Source of the DNA: Chlamydia trachomatis
GTDB taxonomy: Bacteria > Chlamydiota > Chlamydiia > Chlamydiales > 2-12-FULL-49-11
Assembly: GCA_945872565.1 (NCBI GenBank)
Contig: CAMBZN010000013.1
Location: 1 to 35,923, forward strand
Length of the DNA stretch: 35,923 nt
Direction of reading: 5' to 3'
The notes under the pieces: generated by a model
Seen by the model: the letters and a program-made list of their open reading frames with translations, nothing else
The model's database searches: none
Told to the model about the DNA's origin: nothing
Shown: piece after piece, positions 1 to 8,239 of the stretch
How positions within the stretch are numbered: position 1 is the stretch's first letter
How the letters are laid out: each line of letters starts with the position of its first letter
Program-made: the position numbers and the translations under genes

Positions 1-1812
1 CTTGTATTTCAACACACCTATTTGACATTTGATCCAAATGGTCATGTGGAGGAAGAATCGCTCCCCTTCAATTTAGGAACTATCAAAAGTTCAAGGGATC
101 TATTAGAAAGATCATATAAAATGATCTCTCCTTTTCATAATGTGGAGCTTACCTTTGGTCCTACAAGCCTTGTTGCAACAAAAGCAAGTTCATTTTCTGG
201 GGAGGTAGCTTTTGAATATGATAACCTTGAGCAGCTTTCAAAAGAAGGGTCAAGTAGCTATTGCTTTGATTCATTAGGAAATCCTACTGAATATGAAATC
301 AATAACCTCAATCAAATTGTCTCTTCCCCCACTGAAATTTTTACCTACAATGCAAAGGGCGATTTGGTTCAAAGAGGTGACAAATCTTATAAGTATGATG
401 CCTTAGGGCACCTTATAGAGGTCATTACTCCTGATAGAAAAGTTACCTATTCCTATGATCCCCTTTCAAGACTTGCCTCAAAGCAGGTAAACGATGAGCC
501 CATCGAACTGATTTTTTACGATCAAGCATTTGAGATTGGTAAAATAAGCATTGATGGGACCTTTTTAGAACTAAAAGTTCTTGGACTTGGAATAAAAGGT
601 GATATTGGCGCTGCAATTGCTTTAGAAATTAAGGAAAAGTTGTATGTTCCCCTTCATGATCTTCAAGGAAATATCATCGCAATCATCGATGAATCGGGTA
701 ATGTAGAAGAAACCTATTCTTATAACGCTTTTGGAGAGGAGGCAGCTGGAAGTTTTATTAATCCATGGAGATTTTCCTCAAAGCGAAATGAAGAAGGGTT
801 GGTATTTTTTGGACATCGTTTTTATGACCCCCTCATCAAAAGGTGGATTACTCCCGATCCTCAAGGATTTACTGACAGCAGAAATCTCTACCTTTACGTC
901 TTAAATAGCCCTTTAAATCGGCTCGATCAATTTGGGTTAGAAGCAGAGTTTATATTCAAAAATTCGTATAGTGGAGAATCATCAAGTAATTATTACTATT
1001 GTGAGGCCCCGTATAAAAATCCTACTGTATTTTGTGGTTCTGGTAGATTTAATGGGGTCGATCTTGATATGATGATGATTTGTCGTAGAGCATCCCTTTT
1101 TGAGCTCACGAGCCAAGAGCGTATCAATGGTGAATTCAATTTAATGGATAAACTTCCGCAGTTAATGAACGGAAGATCTGATCAAATCGGAGCTATCATA
1201 TATACCAATGGAATTAATACAAAAAAGAACCAGTTTGGAGGTGCTTTGAAGTCAATAGCAAATATGGCCCCCGAAGGTTCTGTGATCATGGGTGTTTATA
1301 ACCCGACCCAAGGCCTTAAGTGGGATCTTTTGCGAGTTTCTAAAGAAAAAAACCTGGCCATTACTCCAAATGTAACTCAACTTAGCGCCCTTTTGACGGG
1401 ATGCTTTGACATTATGGAAAAAAATGATGTCAAATCTAAAATGTTAGTGTTTCCCTACAGTGGGGCCGGAGCAACTCTTTACTCCTCATACATGAACATG
1501 AGTCCAGAAAATAAAAGAAGAATGAGAGAACATACGATAGTAAAAGCCATTGCCCCTGCAATAGAGATGCCAATGTCCCTTGGTCCTAAGACAAGGAGTA
1601 TTTTTTCTAAACAAGATTGGATCACGGGAACATTTGCAGCTGAGTCTGCAAATAGCAGCGTGCGGATAATTCCGGCAACATCAACAAGATGGCAACGGAA
1701 GTTGTTCATAGATGATCATGCAATAGCGGGGCCTACTTATTCAAACTATCTAATAAAAAAATTTGAAACACTTCACAAAGAAGGGAAAATATATGTGGGT
1801 ACTAATAGGTAG
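1..1812 (+). CDS. RHS-repeat polymorphic toxin, 3' part (5' end outside window)
   Basis: The frame is open from the first base, so the gene is 5'-truncated by the window edge; a TTG at 22 is only an internal codon. YD-type repeats (YDALGHLIEV, YSYDPLSRLASK) lead into the RHS-associated core at about residues 207-306, counted from base 22, which ends in a variant of the DPxGL cleavage motif, DQFGL. The remaining ~290 residues are the variable toxin tip. The tip resembles an alpha/beta-hydrolase: a nucleophile-elbow-like PYSGAG (Ser480), SKQDW (Asp532) and DDHAIAGPTY (His566). The layout recalls the chlamydial DUF687 family, from memory only. RHS shells normally deliver their tip into neighbouring or host cells. 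The downstream gene overlaps the 3' end and is the likely immunity gene. RHS assignment is firm; tip activity is inferred. Confidence 0.85.
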   Translation, partial: LVFQHTYLTFDPNGHVEEESLPFNLGTIKSSRDLLERSYKMISPFHNVELTFGPTSLVATKASSFSGEVAFEYDNLEQLSKEGSSSYCFDSLGNPTEYEINNLNQIVSSPTEIFTYNAKGDLVQRGDKSYKYDALGHLIEVITPDRKVTYSYDPLSRLASKQVNDEPIELIFYDQAFEIGKISIDGTFLELKVLGLGIKGDIGAAIALEIKEKLYVPLHDLQGNIIAIIDESGNVEETYSYNAFGEEAAGSFINPWRFSSKRNEEGLVFFGHRFYDPLIKRWITPDPQGFTDSRNLYLYVLNSPLNRLDQFGLEAEFIFKNSYSGESSSNYYYCEAPYKNPTVFCGSGRFNGVDLDMMMICRRASLFELTSQERINGEFNLMDKLPQLMNGRSDQIGAIIYTNGINTKKNQFGGALKSIANMAPEGSVIMGVYNPTQGLKWDLLRVSKEKNLAITPNVTQLSALLTGCFDIMEKNDVKSKMLVFPYSGAGATLYSSYMNMSPENKRRMREHTIVKAIAPAIEMPMSLGPKTRSIFSKQDWITGTFAAESANSSVRIIPATSTRWQRKLFIDDHAIAGPTYSNYLIKKFETLHKEGKIYVGTNR

Positions 1813-2929
1813 TGTGATTTTATGCAGTACATTATTATTTGGAGGAGAAGTGACCGTAGAAAGTCCTAAAATAATCACACCAGGATGGGAAGAGAAAGTG
1901 TTCGGAGTTAAGCCAGGTGAGCAAACCTTAATTGGTTCACTCCATGAAATGATCGATGGCTTAATTGAAGAAGAATTCGGACCAGATTTTTTTGCAAAAG
2001 TAGAAGAAACTTTGAAAAAGCAACCCACTGGAGACGGTCTTTACACTGAGTACTGGCCAAACGGGATAAAGCGAGCAGAAATCCCATTTAAAAATGGTAA
2101 GGCTCACGGACATGTGCATGGCTGGTATTTGAATAAAAAAGATGCCTTTAAAGGCTTTTTTAAAGAGGGGGTGAAGGAAGGTGTTCATATTACATTTTTT
2201 TGGTCAGACATAACAGACCGTGATAAAAAAGCTCATGTCCTTTGGTTCAATAAAAAGGGGCAGCTTGATGGAGAACAAATTACACTTCATCGAACCGGGC
2301 GATTATGGGTTGCTACTAATTACGAAAATGGAAAACTTAATGGCGCTCTAGAAGCATGGCCTATCAAGGGACCTCAATGTCTATCAGCCGATTATAAAAA
2401 TGGAGTTTTGCAAAAAAATCCCCCACCTCCACCTGGAAAAAGAGTTCAGCCAAAAATGTCCGTCGCAGAAAAATGTGTGGATGAAATTATTAACGATTTT
2501 GAAGATTGGGCTTTTGCTAAGTATGGGCTTACTATCTTCGATTTTGACGCTTCTATGGTGGATGATATAGAAGGAATAGAAGTAGATTTTGAAGTCGTAG
2601 GTAAAACTACCATCGATGAGGCTCGTGAAATGTTCATCACTATAAACGAAAAGCTCACTGAAATGGTCAATAAGCATGAAAAAATACGCCCGTACCTACG
2701 AGAATATCCCTTTCCTCGAACAAAAGTCCGTCTTTCTGTTGCCTTTTGCGACAAACATGGAAATAACAATACAGATGGTAGTATAACGTGTGTTTTAGTT
2801 GGGCAAAATGATGTCGTTTTTTATATGTCTAAGAAAATCAATGTATACGGTTACATAGATTTGTTTGAAGAACCCTACTCAGATGCTTTAAAAATTGTGA
2901 CCTCAAAAAAGGAGGAGAAGAAAAAATAA
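1793..2929 (+). CDS. Exported MORN_2-repeat protein, candidate RHS immunity protein
   Basis: I start at the ATG at 1793, which has a GAAGGGA ribosome site about 7 bases upstream; a TTG at 1763 in the same frame is less likely. The gene overlaps the end of the RHS gene by 20 bases, so translation is probably coupled. The 378-residue product opens with a hydrophobic signal segment (VLIGSVILCSTLLFG). It then has several MORN_2-like repeats (TEYWPNGIKRAEIPFKNGK, LWFNKKGQLDGE, ATNYENGKLNGALE) to about residue 210, the repeat type found in proteins annotated as YwqK-family antitoxins. A proline-rich linker joins a C-terminal domain of about 150 residues that I cannot name (YLREYPFPRTKV is its clearest stretch). 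Export would place it where an incoming or leaking RHS tip could be neutralised. The immunity role is inferred from position and repeat type. Confidence 0.75.
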   Translation: MWVLIGSVILCSTLLFGGEVTVESPKIITPGWEEKVFGVKPGEQTLIGSLHEMIDGLIEEEFGPDFFAKVEETLKKQPTGDGLYTEYWPNGIKRAEIPFKNGKAHGHVHGWYLNKKDAFKGFFKEGVKEGVHITFFWSDITDRDKKAHVLWFNKKGQLDGEQITLHRTGRLWVATNYENGKLNGALEAWPIKGPQCLSADYKNGVLQKNPPPPPGKRVQPKMSVAEKCVDEIINDFEDWAFAKYGLTIFDFDASMVDDIEGIEVDFEVVGKTTIDEAREMFITINEKLTEMVNKHEKIRPYLREYPFPRTKVRLSVAFCDKHGNNNTDGSITCVLVGQNDVVFYMSKKINVYGYIDLFEEPYSDALKIVTSKKEEKKK

Positions 2930-2989
2930 ATAGTACTCCAATTGTAATTTGGAGTGTACGTATTGAATTAAAAAAAAGAATAGGTAGGT

Positions 2990-3121
2990 GATGAAAAAGC
3001 TCATTTTTTGTGGTTCAATGAAAAAGTGCAGCTTGATAGACAACAACGAACATTTCATAAAAACCGGAGACTTTGGTTATCGACCATTTTTAAAAATGAG
3101 AAAATTAACGGTGCACTTCAA
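2990..3121 (+). pseudogene. Decayed fragment of a second MORN_2-repeat gene
   Basis: These 132 bases align without gaps to 2222-2353 inside the upstream MORN-repeat gene. By hand count about 70% of bases and 25 of 44 codons' residues match; examples are KAH, LWFN, QLD and NGAL. There is no ribosome site or good start, and an in-frame TAG lies just upstream at 2981. The similarity stops at the 3' end of the convergent rfbD gene. This is best read as the remnant of a paralogous immunity gene, of the kind left behind when RHS tips and their immunity genes are exchanged. Confidence 0.7.
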
Positions 3122-3122
3122 A

Positions 3123-3986
3123 TTACAATCGTCGCTTTTTCCCCCATTGACTTGCAAAAAACTCCTCTACTGCATCCTGCCAGGTCCTGATCGCAAATGG
3201 TAATAATTGCTCTATTTTTTTTGTAGATAGCACCGAGCGATGAGGGCGTGTTGCAACTCCTGGGAAGTCCGATTGCAATTTTGTTTGCACATGGGTGCAT
3301 TTGCATGGGATATGATATTTTCCCATTAGCTCCTTAACAAAGGTAAGAAGTTCATAGCGGGAACAAAATCCCTTATTAACAAAATGAAAAACACCCTCTT
3401 GATCTAACAAAGAGAGAATAGCTTGAGTAAGATCCTCTACAAAAGTGGGGGTAGAGACTTGGTCTGTTACAAAAGAGCAAGTTTCATTCTTTTGCAAAAG
3501 CCTCACCATCGAATCAATTAATCCAGGTTTTCCATATCCGAAAAGACTTGCTGTTCTAACTAAAACAGCAGCCGGGCAAGTAGAAAATAGTTTTTCTTCT
3601 CCTATTAGTTTTGTTTGTCCGTAAACATTAATGGCTTTAGTGGGGTCTTCTTCTGTATAGGCGTCTTTTTTTTCTCCATCAAAGACGTAATCGGTGCTAA
3701 TATGAATCAATTTCACCCGATTTTTTTTTGCAATTTTTGCAAGGTTCTGCACTCCATCGACATTGATTTTTCTTGCAAGCGATGCAAGCTCATTTTCTGA
3801 TCGATCCACTTGAACAATTGCAGAGCAATTGACAATATGAGTTGGCTTATATTCTTTATAAAACTCTTCTAGGGCTTTAATATTAGTTACATCCGCCTGA
3901 CTTCTAGAGGATCCGACAGCATCAAATAGGGCCTTCATCATGCTTTGTCCAACAAGGCCATCTTTTCCAACAACCCAAACAAGCAT
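3123..3986 (-). CDS. rfbD: dTDP-4-dehydrorhamnose reductase
   Basis: RfbD/RmlD is the last enzyme of dTDP-L-rhamnose synthesis and reduces dTDP-4-dehydrorhamnose with NAD(P)H in the cytosol. The 287-residue product is an extended short-chain dehydrogenase: GKDGLVGQ at residues 7-14 is the dinucleotide-binding turn, STDYVFDG holds the family's conserved stretch, and YGQTK is the catalytic YxxxK. The length matches the family. Its ATG directly follows the stop of rfbC, and an AAAGAGGTG ribosome site lies inside rfbC, so the two form an operon. rfbA and rfbB are not in the window. The 3' end abuts the immunity-gene fragment. Confidence 0.9.
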   Translation of the reverse strand: MLVWVVGKDGLVGQSMMKALFDAVGSSRSQADVTNIKALEEFYKEYKPTHIVNCSAIVQVDRSENELASLARKINVDGVQNLAKIAKKNRVKLIHISTDYVFDGEKKDAYTEEDPTKAINVYGQTKLIGEEKLFSTCPAAVLVRTASLFGYGKPGLIDSMVRLLQKNETCSFVTDQVSTPTFVEDLTQAILSLLDQEGVFHFVNKGFCSRYELLTFVKELMGKYHIPCKCTHVQTKLQSDFPGVATRPHRSVLSTKKIEQLLPFAIRTWQDAVEEFFASQWGKKRRL

Positions 3987-4469
3987 TTATATCACCTCTT
4001 TCAAAGAAAGGGCTTTTTTGTCTTTAAAGGATCTAATCACGTTTATCTCAGGCCATTGTATGTTGACACTTTTGTCAAAAGCATTGAATTCAACCTCTTT
4101 CTTCGGATTACTTTTTGTTGAAACTACTTCGACAACATGTGCGGTATCTGAAAGGGTATAAAATCCATGGGCATAACCCTCAGGGACAAAAAGTTTCTTA
4201 CGATTTTTTCCAGAGAGAATAAAACTAGTCCATTTCATATAAGTTTCTGAATCGGGGTTGATATCTACAAGCACGTAGAAAATCTCACCAATTGGACAAT
4301 AGATCGTTTTTTCTTGCCCCTTTTGAAAATGCATCCCCCGCAACACCCCTTTTACAGAAAATGAATGGTTGATTTGTGCTATTTCCATCACATTACTTTG
4401 GATCACATGATGGAAATATCCCCTTTCGTCTTCAGCGTAAGTAGGATCTTCAATGGTTGGTTGCTTCAT
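3987..4469 (-). CDS. rfbC: dTDP-4-dehydrorhamnose 3,5-epimerase
   Basis: RfbC/RmlC epimerises dTDP-4-keto-6-deoxyglucose at C3 and C5, just before the RfbD step. The sequence shows DERGYF, INHSFSVKGVLRGMHFQ and VPEGYAHGFYTL, which are the cupin-fold signature stretches of this enzyme. I chose the ATG at 4469 (MKQPTIEDPT), which follows a GAGG and leaves the usual short lead before DERG. An in-frame TTG at 4505 would add 12 residues. The product is about 160 residues, slightly shorter than the usual ~180. It is transcribed away from the GT10 genes across a ~100-base AT-rich spacer. Confidence 0.88.
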   Translation of the reverse strand: MKQPTIEDPTYAEDERGYFHHVIQSNVMEIAQINHSFSVKGVLRGMHFQKGQEKTIYCPIGEIFYVLVDINPDSETYMKWTSFILSGKNRKKLFVPEGYAHGFYTLSDTAHVVEVVSTKSNPKKEVEFNAFDKSVNIQWPEINVIRSFKDKKALSLKEVI

Positions 4470-4573
4470 AAGCCTCAAAGATACAAATTTGGCAAATATT
4501 TTCAAGTTTTTTTCTTTAAAATAATATTAAGTAATAGTATGATTCTTAAAGCTCTATACACCGTAGGACCCTT

Positions 4574-5563
4574 ATGTTCAAATGTTACTTATTTTTAGCT
4601 CTTATTGCCTCCTCCTTTTTGCACTCCGCAAAAATTGGATTATTATGCGAACCTCCCTATTATATGAGCACTACGGTCCAGCACCCAACTGAACTGATAG
4701 ACCTACTTCGCCAGCAAGGCCATACAGCAGAATTTGTGTTCTACAGATCCACTTCTAGAAAAGTTCTTAATTCGTACGATCTATTTCTTAGTATGCTGGA
4801 CTTCAACTTACCGAAAAAATATGCTAAGAAAACAATACTCTACGTTTTAGAACCAAAACCTGTTATGCCAGCATTTGCAGATATTAATGTACTATCTAAA
4901 TTTCATAAAGTCTTTACATGGAATTTCGATATCGTCGATAACAAAAAATTCTTTAAGGGATTTTTCCCTCAATACGAAGGAGTTCAACCTCAATTTAAAC
5001 CATTTAAAGAAAGAAAACTTGCTTGTTTAATCAACTCCTACCTAGCTGAAATGTTTCCTAATCATGAACAGCTCTATACAGCAAGAAAAAATGTTGCTGT
5101 ATTTTACAACGAGTTCTTTCCCGATGAACTTTCTTTACATGGATCAAGGGGTTGGGAACAATTATCCCTCCCTATATTTAAAGGATATTGTGAGAATAAG
5201 GATGATTTGCTAAGAGACCATAAATTCAATTACTGCTTTGAAAATTGGGATAATCCCTACCATTACATTTCAGAAAAAATTCTTCATTCTCTACAAAACC
5301 GCTGTGTGCCTATTTATTTAGGATGCTCAAATATAACAGATTACATTCCAGAAGAGTGCTTTATTGATGCACGAAAATTTACCTCAACTGCTGCATTACA
5401 TGAATTTATATCACAAATGGATGAGCCCACATGGATGACATATATCGAAGCAATCGAAAGATGGGACAGATCTATTGAAAGCTCCTATTTCCGTCGGGAA
5501 TATTATTATAACGCTCTTACTAAGCAAATAAACGAAAGTTTAAAGCAATTTGGAAAACGATGA
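4574..5563 (+). CDS. GT10 (fucosyltransferase-like) glycosyltransferase with N-terminal signal-like segment
   Basis: The C-terminal half carries the family 10 acceptor/donor signature at about residues 216-250: HKFNYCFENW, then YISEK, then CVPIYLG, followed by IPEECFID. This matches bacterial alpha-1,3/1,4-fucosyltransferases, which use GDP-fucose. The 329-residue length is normal. Unusually, residues 1-19 (MFKCYLFLALIASSFLHSA) look like a Sec signal peptide placed just before the first strand (KIGLL). It overlaps the next gene by 4 bases and is a clear paralogue of it. With rfbCD next door, a role in glycan decoration is likely. The sugar actually transferred is not shown by the sequence. 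Confidence 0.82.
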   Translation: MFKCYLFLALIASSFLHSAKIGLLCEPPYYMSTTVQHPTELIDLLRQQGHTAEFVFYRSTSRKVLNSYDLFLSMLDFNLPKKYAKKTILYVLEPKPVMPAFADINVLSKFHKVFTWNFDIVDNKKFFKGFFPQYEGVQPQFKPFKERKLACLINSYLAEMFPNHEQLYTARKNVAVFYNEFFPDELSLHGSRGWEQLSLPIFKGYCENKDDLLRDHKFNYCFENWDNPYHYISEKILHSLQNRCVPIYLGCSNITDYIPEECFIDARKFTSTAALHEFISQMDEPTWMTYIEAIERWDRSIESSYFRREYYYNALTKQINESLKQFGKR

Positions 5564-6504
5564 AAAAAATTTGCTCTCTACTATTAGTTTCATTCTCTCT
5601 CTTCGGCGCAAAAATTGGTGTTGTACCTTGGAATTTAGGAGATCCTTATATCGCACCCTTTCTCGAAGCACACCTTACCCCATTAGGCCACCGGGTAGAA
5701 CTCATATGGAAGGATGCAGATTTTGATAGCTATGATCTTTTAGTGTGTTCCAATACAAAATCTTTTTTAAAGGACTACCAGCATAAGATGATTGTCTCAA
5801 CTTTTGAACCGCCAGTAAGTATTCACAACCACGAGCACTATGATGAATACCGAAAATTTCTATGCGTGTTCACCTGGCACCATGACATATGCGATGGAAA
5901 TTCCATTAAAAAATTTTACTACCCTTGCGAGCACATTCAAAACCTTTGCCCATCAGACCTTCTACCTTTTAACCAACGAAAACTTGCCTGTATGGTCAAT
6001 TCCCACTTGAAAAATTCACACCCAAACGAGCTTTATACATCCAGAAAAAAAATCTGTAAATACTATCGAAAATACCACCCCTCCTCGTTCTCCTTATACG
6101 GAAAGCGCGGTTGGGAACAAGGGTTTGATCCCATCTTTAAAGGGGTGGCAGAGGATAAAGATAAGGTACTTAAAGAGCACAAATTCAATTACTGCTTTGA
6201 AAACTGGCTGAGCGATACATACTACATCTCCGAAAAAATTTTTGAATCTTTCAACTCCCTTTGCGTACCCATTTATCTTGGCTCTTCAAAAATCACTCAA
6301 CTGATCCCCAAAGAAACTTTTATCGATGCCAATCAATTTTCAAGCATGAAAGATCTCCACTCCTTTCTTGTCACGATGAATGAAGAAACTTATATGTCTT
6401 ACATCCACGCCATCATAAAGTTCAATCAAAGCAGCACCCCCGAGCTGTTTTCTTGGGAGCATCACCAAAAAAGTGTTCTCGATGAAATTTTAATGCATTT
6501 ATAG
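5560..6504 (+). CDS. GT10 (fucosyltransferase-like) glycosyltransferase, second copy
   Basis: This 314-residue protein is a diverged tandem paralogue of the preceding one. They share LACxxNSxL, LYTxRK, SLxGxRGWEQ, PIFKG and the GT10 signature HKFNYCFENW...YISEK...CVPIYLG (about residues 207-240). It too begins with a short signal-like hydrophobic stretch (MKKICSLLLVSFSLFGA) directly before KIGVV. Its ATG lies in an ATGA overlap with the upstream stop, so translation is coupled. The pair probably acts on the same glycan or adds consecutive residues; the substrates are unknown. Confidence 0.82.
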   Translation: MKKICSLLLVSFSLFGAKIGVVPWNLGDPYIAPFLEAHLTPLGHRVELIWKDADFDSYDLLVCSNTKSFLKDYQHKMIVSTFEPPVSIHNHEHYDEYRKFLCVFTWHHDICDGNSIKKFYYPCEHIQNLCPSDLLPFNQRKLACMVNSHLKNSHPNELYTSRKKICKYYRKYHPSSFSLYGKRGWEQGFDPIFKGVAEDKDKVLKEHKFNYCFENWLSDTYYISEKIFESFNSLCVPIYLGSSKITQLIPKETFIDANQFSSMKDLHSFLVTMNEETYMSYIHAIIKFNQSSTPELFSWEHHQKSVLDEILMHL

Positions 6505-6527
6505 CGCCTATTAGATAGTATAAACGT

Positions 6528-7418
6528 ATGGACGCATTTTTTTTACTATTACACAATCCTTTTGCTTTCAGTGCCTATATTTTACTCATTTGCTCCATCA
6601 TAGCCTGTTGGATAGCCCCTAAATACTATCTTTTTGCCCCCCTTTACATTGCAAGTTATTCTCTTGCCTATTTTGGAGGGGTAGTAACTTATCCATCTTT
6701 GTTTCCTCTGCTACTACTTATTGCCTCTCTTGCTCTTTTAAAATGTAACGTAAAGCGCTTCATACACCTTTTTGCCTCAATGATCGTTGCAATAGCCGGC
6801 GTGGGCATCATCACTCATATGATCGTTGGATTCAATAACCTGTTACTTCTTAGTCAAGTCACCTATGGAAATAGCAATGTTTTTATGAATCTATATCTTA
6901 ATTTCGATAAGGTAAGCCTTGCAATTTTCCTTCTTGGACTTAATATAAAAGTATTGCAAACAAAAGAATCATGGAAGCAAACACTTATTATCACCATCCC
7001 ATGGATTGCATTTTCAGTTTTTATCTTTTTGGGATTTTCAAAAATGTCACATCTTGTTGCCCTTGATATAAAACTTCCCAGCACCACCGCTTATTGGCTT
7101 ATTATCAATTTATTTTTTGTTGTTATCCCCGAAGAGGCTTTCTTTAGAGGCTTTTTACAGCATGAAATCGTCAAAAACTTAAAAAATAAAGCAGCTCCAG
7201 CGCTTGCTATTCTTACCGTTTCCCTTTTATTTACTCTAATCCACCTATTTTTTTCTCTAAACATCTCATTTTTAGTAGTTACGTTTATTGCCTCAGTATT
7301 GTATGGAACAATTTTCTATTTTTCTGGATCCATAGAAAGTGCTATCATCACACACTTTTCTGTTAATGTGATCCACTTCTTCTTTTTCACCTACCCATAT
7401 ATCCAAGTCAAGGTGTAA
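6528..7418 (+). CDS. CPBP-family intramembrane glutamic protease
   Basis: A 296-residue, very hydrophobic protein with about eight membrane segments. Its C-terminal half has the three CPBP/CAAX-protease motifs: PEEAFFRG (Glu202, Glu203, Arg207), FTLIH (His239) and HFSVN (His276, Asn280). Such enzymes cleave within the membrane; in other bacteria some act in bacteriocin immunity or protein maturation. No ribosome site is visible. A TATAAA hexamer lies only 3 bases before the ATG, so the promoter may lie at the start codon or the true start may differ. It converges on the Cys-rich protein gene downstream. Confidence 0.8.
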   Translation: MDAFFLLLHNPFAFSAYILLICSIIACWIAPKYYLFAPLYIASYSLAYFGGVVTYPSLFPLLLLIASLALLKCNVKRFIHLFASMIVAIAGVGIITHMIVGFNNLLLLSQVTYGNSNVFMNLYLNFDKVSLAIFLLGLNIKVLQTKESWKQTLIITIPWIAFSVFIFLGFSKMSHLVALDIKLPSTTAYWLIINLFFVVIPEEAFFRGFLQHEIVKNLKNKAAPALAILTVSLLFTLIHLFFSLNISFLVVTFIASVLYGTIFYFSGSIESAIITHFSVNVIHFFFFTYPYIQVKV

Positions 7419-7435
7419 CAAGATCAATAGCTGAT

Positions 7436-8239
7436 TTATTTTTTACAACTGTTGCACTTGCATCTTCTGTAATCTTCAACATACTTGTATTTATCCTGAA
7501 GCTTTCGATCACAGCAGTTGCTCTTTGAAGGTGCTTTCTTGCTTGCTTTTACAGGCTCTTTTTTTACTTGTTTTTTTTCCTGATTACATCTTACGCCCCA
7601 TGCAGCTTTTTTTGAGCAGTTTGGACCAGAAGTCTTCTTCACACATGCGGCCTTTTTTACTTTTGGCTCTTTTACTTTTTCAACCTGTTTTGTTTCATTA
7701 CAAGGGGAACATGACCCCTTTACAGTCTTTGGGCTTGAAGATTCTTTTTCAGTATCACTTGATTTACTATAGACAGTTGCACCACTTGTATACATTTCAT
7801 ACTCTTGATCATCACTATCTTGCTCATAGCTAGATTGCTCTGCACTCTCTTTTTGTGAAATAACATATCCTTTTTGCGCCGATCCATTTTGAGACCTGCC
7901 CCTTGGAGACTTATCCATATTCACTGCCGGGTCACTTCGTGCTCGATCACGTTTTAGGATGTTATCAATAGCTGTATATGGATTTTCTCCCCTTCTTTCA
8001 AAAACAGCCACAGCCTCTCTTTGAGAGTCATCTAAGCTATAGATGTAAATTCTCTGATACAAGGGACTTAACATATTTGCAACGTGACGTTGATCATCAG
8101 GAAGTGCATCAGGATGCTTTTGCTGCATCTGATGCATCTTGGATTGACCACTTGCGCCTGTAACTGGTTCTGCATTTGTCACATACCCACCAAACAGAGG
8201 GGCAATAAAACATATTGGAATGAATAAGTATTTAATCAT
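7436..8239 (-). CDS. Exported Cys/Lys-rich protein of unknown family
   Basis: The 267-residue product has an N-terminal signal-like stretch (MIKYLFIPICFIAPLFGG). Residues 51-103 share a motif with the gene just upstream (LSP...L..SQ..AV....G....D.L..D). A Ser/Glu-rich middle follows, then a tail of ~95 residues with ten cysteines embedded in lysines (GSCSPC, SNCCDRK, CKCNSCKK). The composition recalls the disulfide-cross-linked cysteine-rich envelope proteins of chlamydiae, but I see no OmcA/OmcB motif, so this is composition only. The start codon lies inside an 8-base overlap with the stop of the upstream gene, which implies coupled translation. Confidence 0.7.
   Translation of the reverse strand: MIKYLFIPICFIAPLFGGYVTNAEPVTGASGQSKMHQMQQKHPDALPDDQRHVANMLSPLYQRIYIYSLDDSQREAVAVFERRGENPYTAIDNILKRDRARSDPAVNMDKSPRGRSQNGSAQKGYVISQKESAEQSSYEQDSDDQEYEMYTSGATVYSKSSDTEKESSSPKTVKGSCSPCNETKQVEKVKEPKVKKAACVKKTSGPNCSKKAAWGVRCNQEKKQVKKEPVKASKKAPSKSNCCDRKLQDKYKYVEDYRRCKCNSCKK

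Noticed and set aside
2932..2959. Short inverted repeat ACTCCAA/TTGGAGT after the MORN-repeat gene.
   Set aside because: It has only 7 pairs and no T run follows on the plus strand, so it is not a convincing terminator.
7525..7833. Plus-strand frame of 102 codons inside the Cys/Lys-rich gene.
   Set aside because: It is an antisense shadow of a compositionally biased gene, with no ribosome site or family motif.
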